DNA of 21,583 nucleotides from CAZEFK01 sp964511405 (lineage in GTDB: Bacteria; Pseudomonadota; Alphaproteobacteria; Elsterales; Elsteraceae), in NCBI GenBank assembly GCA_964511405.1, contig CAZEFK010000125.1, positions 1-21,583 of the forward strand, given 5' to 3'. Shown here piece by piece: positions 7,771 to 16,255 of this stretch (position 1 is the first letter of the stretch; every line of letters starts with the position of its first letter). The notes under the pieces were generated by a model. It saw only the letters and a program-made list of their open reading frames with translations. It was not told where the DNA came from and did not search any database. The translations under genes and the position numbers were made by a program.

Positions 7771-8849
7771 GTCGTCCTATCCTTGATGCGAACATCTCTG
7801 CGCTTTTCCACGCTTCGGCTCGTCGCAAAGGCCGACACCTGGACCCGGCCGGCAGGCGAGGGAACTGCCGTCGATCCGTCGGTATCGAGGACACCGATCC
7901 CGGCCTGGCGGTAGCGATGCCTCAGCTCGGCTGCCCGGGCCGCGAAGGCCGCGACGATGCCCTGGTGGTAGTAGGCTTCGGCGGCGGACGCCACGCGGGG
8001 TTCCGCCAAGCAGCGAACGGTTGCATGGCCGGCGGCCAGGCCGGACCGTAGGGCGGCGACGATGCCGTTGCCGGACGCCGGGTCGAGTGCAGCGGCGGCA
8101 TCTCCGGCGATCAGCCATCCGGGACCCGCCACTCGATATCCGACATGCCATGTCGCGGCATGCGCCGTGGCGGTCGATGACGGTCGACGTCGGCTCGACC
8201 GCGGCCGGGCTGATGTGAGCAGCGTGCGGACCACACGCCCGGCCTCGACCTCGGCCAGCCATGTCCAGCCGTCCGGGGACGGCTCGAACCGCGCGACGGC
8301 ACCGGTGCGGTAAATCGGATCGACGACGATGTCCCGCCACGCGATCAGCGGCGGCGAGGCCGTCGGCCGGGGCAGCTGGAAGCGGTGGGCCAGCCAACGG
8401 GATCGTCCGCTGGCATCGATCAGCCGGGCTGCGGCGATTTCCTGGGAGTCGGTGCGCAAGAGGAACCCGGCGGGCCGGCGCTCAACCCCCACCACCCGAA
8501 CGCCGGTCGCAACGACAGCACCAGTGCGGCGAGCGGCGTCACGCAACGCCTGATCAAGCGGTGGCCGCCGGACATGCAGGCCGGCAGCCGGGACGTGTCC
8601 GCCGAAGAGCACCATAGCCGACTGGACGGCGACCCCCGCGAACGGCGTGCCGATCGCCGCGGCGTCGACCCCCATGTCCTGGAGCAACCCGATCGCGTCC
8701 GGCATCAGGCTCTCTTCCGCAGCGCCGACCGGCGCCACGAGGTCACCGCCGCGCCGCTCGAGGAGCATTGCGGCAAGGCCTGCGCGCGCGCAGGCGATCG
8801 CTGCGCCGGCACCGGCGGGCCCACCCCCGATTATCGCCACGTCGATCAC
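7767..8849 (-). CDS. FAD-dependent oxidoreductase, possible cofactor-maturation monooxygenase
   Basis: I place the start at a GTG that overlaps the upstream stop (GTGA), giving 360 residues that open directly with the FAD-binding strand VAIIGGGPAG. A longer reading from 9083 would add 78 residues that merely overlap the preceding gene. The Rossmann fingerprint is at residues 4-13, an ASGRSRW element at 146-152, and the second FAD motif GWLIAGDAAAALDPASGNG at 244-262. This arrangement resembles the halogenase, geranylgeranyl reductase and LodB/QhpG-type flavoproteins. LodB and QhpG modify a tryptophan on the way to a quinone cofactor. The coupled 775-aa gene upstream is a natural candidate substrate. 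The FAD fold is certain, but the specific reaction is not. Confidence 0.85.
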   Translation of the reverse strand: MIDVAIIGGGPAGAGAAIACARAGLAAMLLERRGGDLVAPVGAAEESLMPDAIGLLQDMGVDAAAIGTPFAGVAVQSAMVLFGGHVPAAGLHVRRPPLDQALRDAARRTGAVVATGVRVVGVERRPAGFLLRTDSQEIAAARLIDASGRSRWLAHRFQLPRPTASPPLIAWRDIVVDPIYRTGAVARFEPSPDGWTWLAEVEAGRVVRTLLTSARPRSSRRRPSSTATAHAATWHVGYRVAGPGWLIAGDAAAALDPASGNGIVAALRSGLAAGHATVRCLAEPRVASAAEAYYHQGIVAAFAARAAELRHRYRQAGIGVLDTDGSTAVPSPAGRVQVSAFATSRSVEKRRDVRIKDRTT

Positions 8850-11173
8850 GAGAGCTCCGGGTTGACGGCAAAGCTGTAAGGTCCCTGCTCCGAGGTTGCC
8901 CAGCTCACGCCATGGGCCGCGACGTAGCAGACATAGCGGCGCTCGAAGGGCTGCTCCAGGCGGCGCGGGTCGGCCGTTGGCCTCGGCTTGCCTGTCGGGA
9001 TGACGAACTCGTAGCGATAGCACGGCCCCCGGATCGGGGCCGCCGGCGGCGGCGCGTCGGCAATCTCGGCATGGACGAGCCAAAGGGCTGTGTGGTCGAC
9101 CTCGGCGGAGCTTTCGGGCAGGGATTGGATGCAGAGGCGGAGCGCGTCGATGCGCGCGATCAGCTCCGTACTGTCGACCAACTCGAAGGTAGCGCCGCAG
9201 AACAAGTCCGGCCGCAGCGCATGCGAAACGTAGTCGGAGCGGACGATGTCGGCGTAGTTGACAACCGTGCCGACGATGAACGGGCCTTGCTCGCCATCCC
9301 AGCCGACGGACGGGTCACCGGTGCGTCGCGGGTTGCCGGGGTGATATCCGAGCTCGGAATCGAGCATTGGGATTGCCGTCGGTCCGCGCTGGAAGGTCCG
9401 CGCCGCATCGGGCGAGGCGGCAGGCCAGAAGGCATTGGCGGCGGCGCAGAGCTTCACGTCCTCGGGGAAAGGCGATCCGAGCCCGAACGTGGCGTAGAAC
9501 CGGGTCCCGTTCTCCGATTCGGCGAACGTGACGTCCCAACCTGGCGCAAAGACATCGGAGGCTCCGTCGGTCAGGAAGGTGGTCGTGCGATGTTCCGGCC
9601 GCCGGTCGCGCGCCGCGAGGACGGTCTGGGTAACGCCGCGTCCAGCGGAATAAGGCTGCCCGACGATCGCAACAGCCGTCTCGTCGTCGGACGAGAACGC
9701 GGGCTCATCGGAGCCCGGCTTGAGCAGCGTGAGGTTCGGCGGGAACCTGCCGAGATGCAGCGGCTTGGGGCCTCCTTGCTTGAACTGGTCCTTACGATTG
9801 TGCGAGGGGAATTGATCAACCCAGTCGGCAATGTCGACCTGATCGGCGTAAGGGAAAAACTTGGGCGCGGCCAGCACCGAGAACGCCGGATGCCGGGGCA
9901 AGGGGCGCGGCAAGCCGTCGACGGTCGCGACGATGCAGCCGTCTGCAATGCTGTCCTCGAAGAGTGCGGCGTCGTAGTTGCCTCGATCGAGGACGTCTTC
10001 ATAGTCATTGCCGAGAGTGGCACCGAGGTCGATTAGCGGCGCCGCCGGATCGCCGGTGAGCCGATGGCGCATGTTGACGAATTCCGGCGCATTGCGCGGC
10101 CGGAGGCTAACATCGGCGAAGGACTGCAGGAAGACTTCGACGCCAGCGGTCAGGAGGCCGCCGGTGATGATCATGAACGTACTCGGCGAGCCGTTGTCGC
10201 GGTTCAGCTTGAACCCGGCGATCGGGATCTTGCTGAGTGGCGGGACGCGGAAGGACGCGATCCGGCCATCATCGAGCCGGGCGAGCCGAACGAGCGGCTC
10301 GGGCAGCGCCGAGACCAGCAGGGAGCTGCCCGCGCGATCCAGCTTAGCCAGAGCCAGGCCCTGCGTGCTGTCCCGCAGGTAGGGAGGCCCGTCGAGGCCG
10401 GCCGGCTTGTCGAGATCGGCCTCGATGAACAGGCGGCGCAGCTTTTCCCGGCGATGGAACTCGGCAAACGACAGCCTCAGCGTGCACCCCGCGATGCAGT
10501 CCGGACCGTCGAAGAGCTTGCGAATTGGCATCAGGAAGGTGCGCTCGTCGTCGCCCGGCTGCTCGTCGCCGAGCACCGAGAGTCCATCGGGCGACCGCCG
10601 TCGCGGAACGGCGAGAAAGGCACCGTAGCGCGCCGGCATGACCGCAAAGCGACCGGCTGTGCCGATGTTGAGCCAGCAGCGGTTGGAGCCGTCCCACACG
10701 GCCGGCAGTTCGCCGATGCGGCCGATGCCCGTGCGCGAATAAGCGTAGTCGGCTTGGCGGCGATGCGTCGTCGCCGGCGCCGGACGGTATTCGTAGGCGA
10801 AGACGGCAACGACCGCGTTGCTGGGGATTGCGGCCGGCGCCAGGGGCTCCAGCGACAAGATATAGGTCTCGATCAGGTCTAGGTCCTGGGGGGCCGGATA
10901 GTCCTGCATGGCCAGGCCCGCTGGCTTCACCAGCGGCGACGCGAGGGCATGGAAGAGCAGGCTTGATGCCGGATCGCCCGGGACGACGGCGTGGCGACTG
11001 GCTGGGTCGAAGTCGGCAAAGCCCGGGACGGTGCGGTCGATGTCGCGAGCAGCCCGCAGGGCGGTCGGCAGGTCCGACGCCGCGAGATCGAGCGTCGCGA
11101 CGCGCTTGAAGAGATCAATCCAGGGAGGTGCGAGTCTGCGCAGACAAGCGATCGCCTGAGCTTCCAGCGACAT
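8846..11173 (-). CDS. Large protein of unknown family, candidate quinocofactor-type oxidase
   Basis: This 775-residue protein opens the cassette, with a strong AGGAGGA ribosome site 8-9 bases before the ATG. No signal peptide or membrane helix is visible. Residues about 10-110 resemble a cytochrome c-like helical domain (PGDPASSLLFHALASP at 65-80) but have no CxxCH, so no heme c. The rest is a beta-rich body I cannot assign. A distinctive stretch at 573-594 contains Cys576 and Trp583 (LCAAANAFWPA), and another tryptophan, Trp625, lies in VGWDGEQGP. An FAPGWDVTF element at 542-550 recalls the FxPG motifs of LodA-type oxidases, but the usual LodA N terminus is missing. Coupling to a flavoprotein and a subtilase suggests post-translational maturation. 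Function is not established. Confidence 0.75.
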   Translation of the reverse strand: MSLEAQAIACLRRLAPPWIDLFKRVATLDLAASDLPTALRAARDIDRTVPGFADFDPASRHAVVPGDPASSLLFHALASPLVKPAGLAMQDYPAPQDLDLIETYILSLEPLAPAAIPSNAVVAVFAYEYRPAPATTHRRQADYAYSRTGIGRIGELPAVWDGSNRCWLNIGTAGRFAVMPARYGAFLAVPRRRSPDGLSVLGDEQPGDDERTFLMPIRKLFDGPDCIAGCTLRLSFAEFHRREKLRRLFIEADLDKPAGLDGPPYLRDSTQGLALAKLDRAGSSLLVSALPEPLVRLARLDDGRIASFRVPPLSKIPIAGFKLNRDNGSPSTFMIITGGLLTAGVEVFLQSFADVSLRPRNAPEFVNMRHRLTGDPAAPLIDLGATLGNDYEDVLDRGNYDAALFEDSIADGCIVATVDGLPRPLPRHPAFSVLAAPKFFPYADQVDIADWVDQFPSHNRKDQFKQGGPKPLHLGRFPPNLTLLKPGSDEPAFSSDDETAVAIVGQPYSAGRGVTQTVLAARDRRPEHRTTTFLTDGASDVFAPGWDVTFAESENGTRFYATFGLGSPFPEDVKLCAAANAFWPAASPDAARTFQRGPTAIPMLDSELGYHPGNPRRTGDPSVGWDGEQGPFIVGTVVNYADIVRSDYVSHALRPDLFCGATFELVDSTELIARIDALRLCIQSLPESSAEVDHTALWLVHAEIADAPPPAAPIRGPCYRYEFVIPTGKPRPTADPRRLEQPFERRYVCYVAAHGVSWATSEQGPYSFAVNPELS

Positions 11174-11439
11174 CCCTGCTCTCCTCCTCGATCGGACGGC
11201 CTATCCAGCGCGCGCTGGCGCGCGGTCATGGGCGGCGATCACGCGATCGGATATCGCGTGTAGACAAGTTATAGATGTCGCCAGAAACATGTATAATAGG
11301 CGTTCAGAGACCTAGATTCGCGATCATCTACGCACCGCGGCGCCGGTTAGTCGTCATTAGCGCTTGCGAATCATCCTAGCCAATTGCTGTGGCATTGATA
11401 TAGATAATTTGATACAACTTCGCGGCATTGGAGACGATG
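11174..11439. promoter_or_regulatory. Divergent AT-rich intergenic region
   Basis: This 266-base spacer separates the cassette (minus strand) from the beta-propeller gene (plus strand), so it should hold both promoters. It is much richer in A and T than the neighbouring genes between about 11255 and 11425. A perfect TATAAT lies at 11292-11297 on the plus strand, with only a weak -35 (TTATAG) 17 bases upstream. No convincing minus-strand pair was found. No ORF inside it can be supported. Confidence 0.45.
11240..11260. promoter_or_regulatory. Inverted repeat, candidate operator of the divergent genes
   Basis: Perfect 8-base arms CACGCGAT and ATCGCGTG flank a 5-base spacer, 67 bases upstream of the 775-aa gene and near the AT-rich promoter zone. 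The 13-base centre spacing of the half-sites is a little over one helical turn and suits a dimeric helix-turn-helix repressor or activator. No regulator gene lies within the cassette, so the cognate protein is unknown. Confidence 0.45.
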
Positions 11440-13455
11440 ATGACCACAGCGTTTCCGAGGGCCAGCTGCAGCGGGCCGATGCGCTGGTTCGGCCGCGGAT
11501 TCCGCGCCAAGGCCGACCCGATGACCGCGCTCTGTGCCGCCGCCTCAGCCGTGGCCCTAGTCCTAGTGGCCGCTGCATCCTCCGCCATCGCCAAGACTCC
11601 GGCGCCAAGCTCCCCGCCGTCCCAGCCGCCGGCGGCAGATGTCATGAAAGTGGATGTCCTGACCCAGCGCTACGACGCGACGCGGCGCGGCGCCAATCTC
11701 AAGGAGACGCAGCTGACCCCCGCTGTTGTCGGGTCGGGGCGGTTCCACCGGTTGTTCAGCCGACATGTCGAGGGGCAGATCTACGCCCAGCCCTTGGTCG
11801 TCACGGATATCGCAGGCCCGGACGGCCGCAGGCGCGACGTGGTCATTGTGGCGACCATGAAGAACCGGGTCTATGCGCTCGACGCCGACAACAAGGACGC
11901 GCCCGATCTCTGGCCGCCAAGGCAGCTGGAGCCGCCGGTCTCCCTGGCGCCCGACGCGCCCACACCGCGCATCGGCGGCGTCAACTACCGTGACATTGTC
12001 GGGTCCGTAGGCATCCTTGGAACGCCGGTGATTTCACGCGACCTCAACCGGATCTATCTGGTCACGGCGACCCGCCCGGCCGACTTCACCTTTGAGCATT
12101 GGCTTCATGCCCTCGACCTTACGACTGGTGCCGATGTCATGCCGCCAGTCAAAATCGAGGGCAACGTCGATCGGGCCGGGGCCCGCGTGCCCCCGGCGCC
12201 CCTGGACGCGAGCGGGCGACCCCAAGCCTTCGGCGGCGCTGCCGACCCCGTTCGGCGACCGCATGTCTGGTTCTCGAGTTACCTGCAGATTCAGCGACCA
12301 GGGCTCCTGCTGTCGAAAGGCCGGATCTATGTGGCGTTCGGCGCCTACGGCGATGCCGATCTCTTTTCGCCGGCGGCGATCCTGGACCTCCTGCATATTC
12401 CGGGCGGCCCGTGGGACGTGAACTATCACGGTTGGGTGATGGCTTACGACGCCCGCACCCTGGCGCTGGAAGGCATGTTCAACACCTCGCCGGCCAGCGG
12501 TCACGGCGGCATTTGGCAAGCCGGCGGCGGGCTGGTGTCCAATGACGACGGTACGGACGAAACCGACGGCACGATCTATTTCTCGACCGGCAACGGCCGG
12601 AAAGGCGGGGCACTTCCTGCTCTGGGCGACGCCGTTGTCGCGCTGACACCGAACCTGGTCCTGAAGGACTGGTTCGCGCCAACGAATCAGGAAGATCTCG
12701 ACAAGTATGACTGTGACCTGGGCTCGTCGGGGCCGGTCTTGCTGTCGAGCGGGGACATCGTGTCGGCCGGCAAGGAGGCGCTGCTGTACCTGCTCGATGC
12801 CGGCCGTTTGGGCAGCCGCCAGCGCGACCCCGACGCGGCGCTACCCATCGAGCCCCGGATCTGCGGACCCCGCAGCACGGAGTTCGTCGACAGCCGGCCG
12901 GTTCCGGCGCCGAGCGTAGCGGCGCTGTTCGGTCCCACGGCGATCACGCACCATGTTCACGGCGCACCCGTCGTGTGGGAGCGACCGGGGGGTGAGGTGC
13001 GCCTGTATGTCTGGCCGGAAAATGCGCAGATGACGGCGATTTCGGTCCAGGGCCGGACATTGGCCCGGATCGGGTCGACCGATGTCCACGATCCGGAAGG
13101 CGTCGACGGGGGCTCCAGGGGCATGCCCGGCGGCAGTCTGACGCTCTCCGCCAGCGGCGCGGCTGAGGGGATCGTATGGTCGACCCACCCGTGGCGGGGC
13201 GACTCCCTGCACGCGACCCGTCCGGGCGTGCTCCGGGCCTTCGACGCGATGTCCCTGTGCGAGCTTTGGAACAGCCGCCGTTCGGGCGAGCCCGGCTCGG
13301 ACTGGACCTATGCAAAGTTTGCCAGCCCGACCGTCGCCAACGGCAAGGTGTTCGTGCCGACCTTCAATGACGAGTTGGTCGTCTATGGGATCGACCCAGC
13401 GGGCAATACGACCGCTGTCCGCACAACCTGCGACCCGCCGGGCGGCGGTCGGTGA
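11440..13455 (+). CDS. Secreted PQQ-like beta-propeller protein
   Basis: I choose the ATG at 11440 because GGAG lies 6 bases before it. A TTG at 11428 or the ATG at 11437 would add one to four residues. The resulting 671-residue protein has an N-terminal hydrophobic segment ending in SSAIA (about residue 51), consistent with export. The body carries repeated propeller blades of the PQQ-binding type: YDATRRGAN...LTP at about 78-94, VVIVATMKNRVYALDADN at about 134-151, then GILGTPVIS and TIYFSTGNG. Such proteins can be quinoprotein dehydrogenases or non-catalytic scaffolds. I did not identify a complete PQQ and calcium site, so enzymatic activity is uncertain. It is transcribed away from the cassette and may be coregulated with it. 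Confidence 0.8.
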   Translation: MTTAFPRASCSGPMRWFGRGFRAKADPMTALCAAASAVALVLVAAASSAIAKTPAPSSPPSQPPAADVMKVDVLTQRYDATRRGANLKETQLTPAVVGSGRFHRLFSRHVEGQIYAQPLVVTDIAGPDGRRRDVVIVATMKNRVYALDADNKDAPDLWPPRQLEPPVSLAPDAPTPRIGGVNYRDIVGSVGILGTPVISRDLNRIYLVTATRPADFTFEHWLHALDLTTGADVMPPVKIEGNVDRAGARVPPAPLDASGRPQAFGGAADPVRRPHVWFSSYLQIQRPGLLLSKGRIYVAFGAYGDADLFSPAAILDLLHIPGGPWDVNYHGWVMAYDARTLALEGMFNTSPASGHGGIWQAGGGLVSNDDGTDETDGTIYFSTGNGRKGGALPALGDAVVALTPNLVLKDWFAPTNQEDLDKYDCDLGSSGPVLLSSGDIVSAGKEALLYLLDAGRLGSRQRDPDAALPIEPRICGPRSTEFVDSRPVPAPSVAALFGPTAITHHVHGAPVVWERPGGEVRLYVWPENAQMTAISVQGRTLARIGSTDVHDPEGVDGGSRGMPGGSLTLSASGAAEGIVWSTHPWRGDSLHATRPGVLRAFDAMSLCELWNSRRSGEPGSDWTYAKFASPTVANGKVFVPTFNDELVVYGIDPAGNTTAVRTTCDPPGGGR

Positions 13456-13502
13456 CCGAACCGCGGCGGACAGGCGATGATGCGGCCGCCCTGACAGCCG
13501 TC

Positions 13503-14117
13503 TCACACCGTCTTGCCCGGCGTTTGCTCTTCTGGCTCGACCAACATCGGTCGTGGCCGGAAGGTCACCCCCGAATACAAATCAGCCAAAGCAAGTGTCA
13601 ACTCCAGCCTTGGCACTTCAACCGCAACATCCAGCCCGGAAATCCTCTCGCTGACCCACTCTCGGCCAGACGTCCGCTGATATAAACGGACCTGAAGCTG
13701 ATCCGGATCGATGAGCAAGATGTACTCCAGAGAATGAATGGTCTTGTATTCTTCCAGTTTGTCGTTGCGATCGAAAGTACGCGTCGTCGATGACAGGATT
13801 TCCACGACCAATGCGGGCGCCTCGGCTTCCAGCGATTCGTCGTCGGGAGCACCGCAATCGACACCGAAATCGGCCATACGACGCGTGTTGGTTGCCGGAA
13901 TGCGGATGTAAGTGTCACTGGTGAATGGCTGACACTTGCGGCCTTGAAGTTGATTGGCGATCGCTCGCTGGCCGTTCACGGAAATTCTGTCGTGCCTGCG
14001 GTTCGCATCTGCCATCAGGACAGGCGCGCCCTTGACCAGTTCATACTTGAATTCCTGGCCAACGACCCAGTCATAGAACTCGGCCACGCTCAAGCCGCTA
14101 TGCGCTACCTCGCCCAT
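13503..14117 (-). CDS. Uma2 family (DUF820) putative endonuclease
   Basis: This 204-residue protein has the Uma2/DUF820 layout, a PD-(D/E)xK nuclease-like fold. Visible elements are YELVKGAPVLM at 25-35, RRMADFGVDCG with Asp83, PALVVEILSSTTRTFDRNDKLEEY with Glu106 and Lys120, and EYILLIDP at 131-138. The core acidic and lysine positions expected of the fold are present. An AGGAGA ribosome site lies 5 bases before the ATG. It converges on the beta-propeller gene with a 47-base gap. The cellular role of Uma2 proteins is poorly defined, and they are often found in mobile or accessory DNA. Lower GC than the right-hand operon agrees with that. Confidence 0.88.
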   Translation of the reverse strand: MGEVAHSGLSVAEFYDWVVGQEFKYELVKGAPVLMADANRRHDRISVNGQRAIANQLQGRKCQPFTSDTYIRIPATNTRRMADFGVDCGAPDDESLEAEAPALVVEILSSTTRTFDRNDKLEEYKTIHSLEYILLIDPDQLQVRLYQRTSGREWVSERISGLDVAVEVPRLELTLALADLYSGVTFRPRPMLVEPEEQTPGKTV

Positions 14118-14226
14118 CGCCGTCTCCTGATCGAGCTACTCCAGAGTTCGCCGGTCAGGATGCTGCGCATCCCGGGAGTCTGATGCCCGGTCCCTGCCGC
14201 TGACAAGGCCGGTCGCTCGTTACAGC

Positions 14227-15189
14227 ATGGTGACACGCCCGACCGCCCGCGGCCTCATCGGCCGGATCAGCGATGCCTTCAACGAGCTGCGCACCCTGAT
14301 GCTGGGCAGCCAGATCCTGCTGGGCTTCCATTTCCATGCCGCCTTGCAGCCACGGTTTGCCGACCTGGCGCCGCCGCTGCAAGGGCTGGCGCTGGCCGGG
14401 CTGATGCTGATCCTGACCACCTTCGCCCTGCTCGCGGCGCCGGCGCCGGTCCACCAGCTGCTGGAGCGCGGCGGCAGCACCGCCCGCCAGCTGCGCGTGG
14501 CGACCCTAGCCATGGAGGCGGCACTGTGGCCGTTCGCGGCGGCGCTCGGCCTCGATCTGTTCCTGGCCGCGCAGCAGGCGCTGCCGGCCTGGGCGGCCCT
14601 GCCCCTGGCCGCCGTGGCGGTGGCGGGTGCCCTGTGGTGCTGGCAGTCCTGGCGGGCCTTGGCCCGCGCCCATGTCGAAGGAGCTGAAACGATGGCCAAG
14701 GCGTGGCTCGATCCCGGCGCCGCCGAACCGACCAGCCTGCAGCAGAAGATCACCCAGCTCTTGACCGAGGCCCGCGTGATCCTGCCCGGCGCCCAGGCGC
14801 TGCTGGGCTTCCAGTTCACGGCCACCTTGACCGAGCGCTACGCCCGCCTGCCGGCGCTGTCCCGCGACGTCCACCTGGCGGCCCTGATCGCGCTGGCGCT
14901 GGCCATCATCCTGCTGATGGCGCCGGCGCCCTATCACCGGGTCGTGGCCGGCGGCGATGCCCGCCCCGACGTCGACCGGTTCGGCGTGCGCACCGTCCTG
15001 GCGGCGCTGGTGCCGCTCGGGCTCGGCCTGGCCGGCGACATCTATGTCGTGGCCGCACTCGTGATCCGGCCGGCGTGGATCGCCGCGGCCCTGGCCGCGA
15101 TCGTCTTCGCGCTGCTGATGGCGCTGTGGTTCGGCCTGCCGCTGTGGCTGGCCCGCCGGCAGCCGGTCACCCCTTCGCCACCACCATGA
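14227..15189 (+). CDS. Tandem-duplicated DUF6328-like membrane protein
   Basis: This 320-residue protein consists of two homologous halves. Half one (about 15-145) contains LMLGSQILLGFHF and APAPVHQLL. Half two (about 175-310) contains VILPGAQALLGFQF and APAPYHRVV. Each half has about three hydrophobic helices, giving six or more membrane segments. The QxLLGFxF and AP-x-x-H signatures match DUF6328, whose members are normally single units about half this length. Function is unknown. The 3' end overlaps the convergent methyltransferase gene by 23 bases. The 109-base gap to the Uma2 gene on the left should hold both start regions. No strong ribosome site precedes the ATG, and a GTG directly follows it. 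Confidence 0.82.
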   Translation: MVTRPTARGLIGRISDAFNELRTLMLGSQILLGFHFHAALQPRFADLAPPLQGLALAGLMLILTTFALLAAPAPVHQLLERGGSTARQLRVATLAMEAALWPFAAALGLDLFLAAQQALPAWAALPLAAVAVAGALWCWQSWRALARAHVEGAETMAKAWLDPGAAEPTSLQQKITQLLTEARVILPGAQALLGFQFTATLTERYARLPALSRDVHLAALIALALAIILLMAPAPYHRVVAGGDARPDVDRFGVRTVLAALVPLGLGLAGDIYVVAALVIRPAWIAAALAAIVFALLMALWFGLPLWLARRQPVTPSPPP

Positions 15190-16255
15190 AGCAGTGGACA
15201 TAGTCCATGGCGTGGCCGGCCGGCGCCGCCGCCACCTCGGCCTCGTAGGCGGCATAGAAGCGGTCGACCAGGGCGCGCCGCTCGGCGGTCGGCCGCGTCG
15301 GGTCGAGCGCGCCCAGGAAGGTGCTCTCGCTCCAGGACCGCAGCGTCGGCAAGTAGCGCCGCGCGAAGGCCTCGGCATCGCCGGTGGTGCGGAACTCGGC
15401 GGCGTAGGGGCAGCCGGTCACCTGCGTGAACGCCGATTCCAGCACCAGGCCGGCCCGCCGCACCGGCGACTCGGGATCGGCGAAGGGGGCGGTGAACTCT
15501 TCGAGCGTCTTGTAGAACTGCGGGAAGGTCGCCCGCCGGAACTCGGCATCGGTGATGGCGCCCAGGTCGCGCAACGCCCGCCAATGATGCGCGAAGCGGT
15601 CATGCATGTTGACGCCACCGGTGTTGCCCAGATAGCGGCCTTCGGCGTCCTGGCAGAAATTGGCCAGCACCAGGCGGCCGCCCGGCGCCAGCTCGCGGGC
15701 GCGGTTGAGCAGGATGGCCTCCCAGTCTGCCAGGGCCGCGGCCCGGAACAGCGCCCGCTCGCCCGGCGCCGCGCCGACGGCGTGAACATGGTCGGCGATG
15801 ACCGTGGGCAGCCGGCTCAGCCAGTGCATGGCGGTCGCCGAGAACCCCAGCGCCACGGTCCCGGCCGGGAAGATCTGGCGGTAGAAGCTGGTGCCGCTGG
15901 CGAACACATGGACATCGGGCTGCCGGCCCAGCGGATCGTCGCCGCCCTGGACCAGCTGGAACAGCGCCGAGAAGTCGTTGTGCGGCAGGTCGGTGTAGGT
16001 GACCGTCACCGGCCGCCCCGGCGCCGCCGCCCGCACCGCCGCCACGGCCTGGCGCATCATGCCCAGGGATGTGCCGCCGTCGGCCGCGCCGTAGTCGGCG
16101 ATGGCGAACGGCCCGTCGCCCGCCAGGTCCATGCGCCCGAGCGCGTCGAGCACCAGCGCCGCGGCGGCGTCGATCACGGCCTTGGCCCCGACGGTGTTGG
16201 CGCTGTAGTAGCCGGCGCCGCGCATGGCGATGACAGGCGAGTCGGCGTGGGTCAT
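15167..16255 (-). CDS. SAM-dependent carboxyl methyltransferase (SABATH family)
   Basis: The start is the ATG that overlaps the dehydrogenase stop (ATGA). It gives 362 residues, the normal size for SABATH enzymes, which methylate carboxylates or ring nitrogens of small molecules. Motifs are a substrate/SAM N-terminal YYSANT (16-21), the SAM loop DYGAADGGTS (54-63), YTDLPHNDFSALF (87-99) with acidic Asp89, SATAMHWLS (139-147), and LANFCQDAEG. The open frame continues upstream to 17092, but only because it runs antiparallel in phase through the dehydrogenase gene. SABATH proteins are best known from plants, and bacterial members are less studied. As the last gene of the operon it may convert a pathway acid to a methyl ester. 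Substrate unknown. Confidence 0.9.
   Translation of the reverse strand: MTHADSPVIAMRGAGYYSANTVGAKAVIDAAAALVLDALGRMDLAGDGPFAIADYGAADGGTSLGMMRQAVAAVRAAAPGRPVTVTYTDLPHNDFSALFQLVQGGDDPLGRQPDVHVFASGTSFYRQIFPAGTVALGFSATAMHWLSRLPTVIADHVHAVGAAPGERALFRAAALADWEAILLNRARELAPGGRLVLANFCQDAEGRYLGNTGGVNMHDRFAHHWRALRDLGAITDAEFRRATFPQFYKTLEEFTAPFADPESPVRRAGLVLESAFTQVTGCPYAAEFRTTGDAEAFARRYLPTLRSWSESTFLGALDPTRPTAERRALVDRFYAAYEAEVAAAPAGHAMDYVHCFMVVAKG

Noticed and set aside
8850..9083. 78-residue N-terminal extension of the FAD oxidoreductase
   Set aside because: It overlaps the coding end of the 775-aa gene and has no domain features. The FAD fingerprint begins right at the coupled GTG.
8846..11173. Firm assignment of the 775-aa protein as a LodA/GoxA oxidase
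   Set aside because: The typical N-terminal IHPAIGIARVG-like motif and the VPWQ cofactor motif are absent. Only weak local resemblance and the operon context remain.
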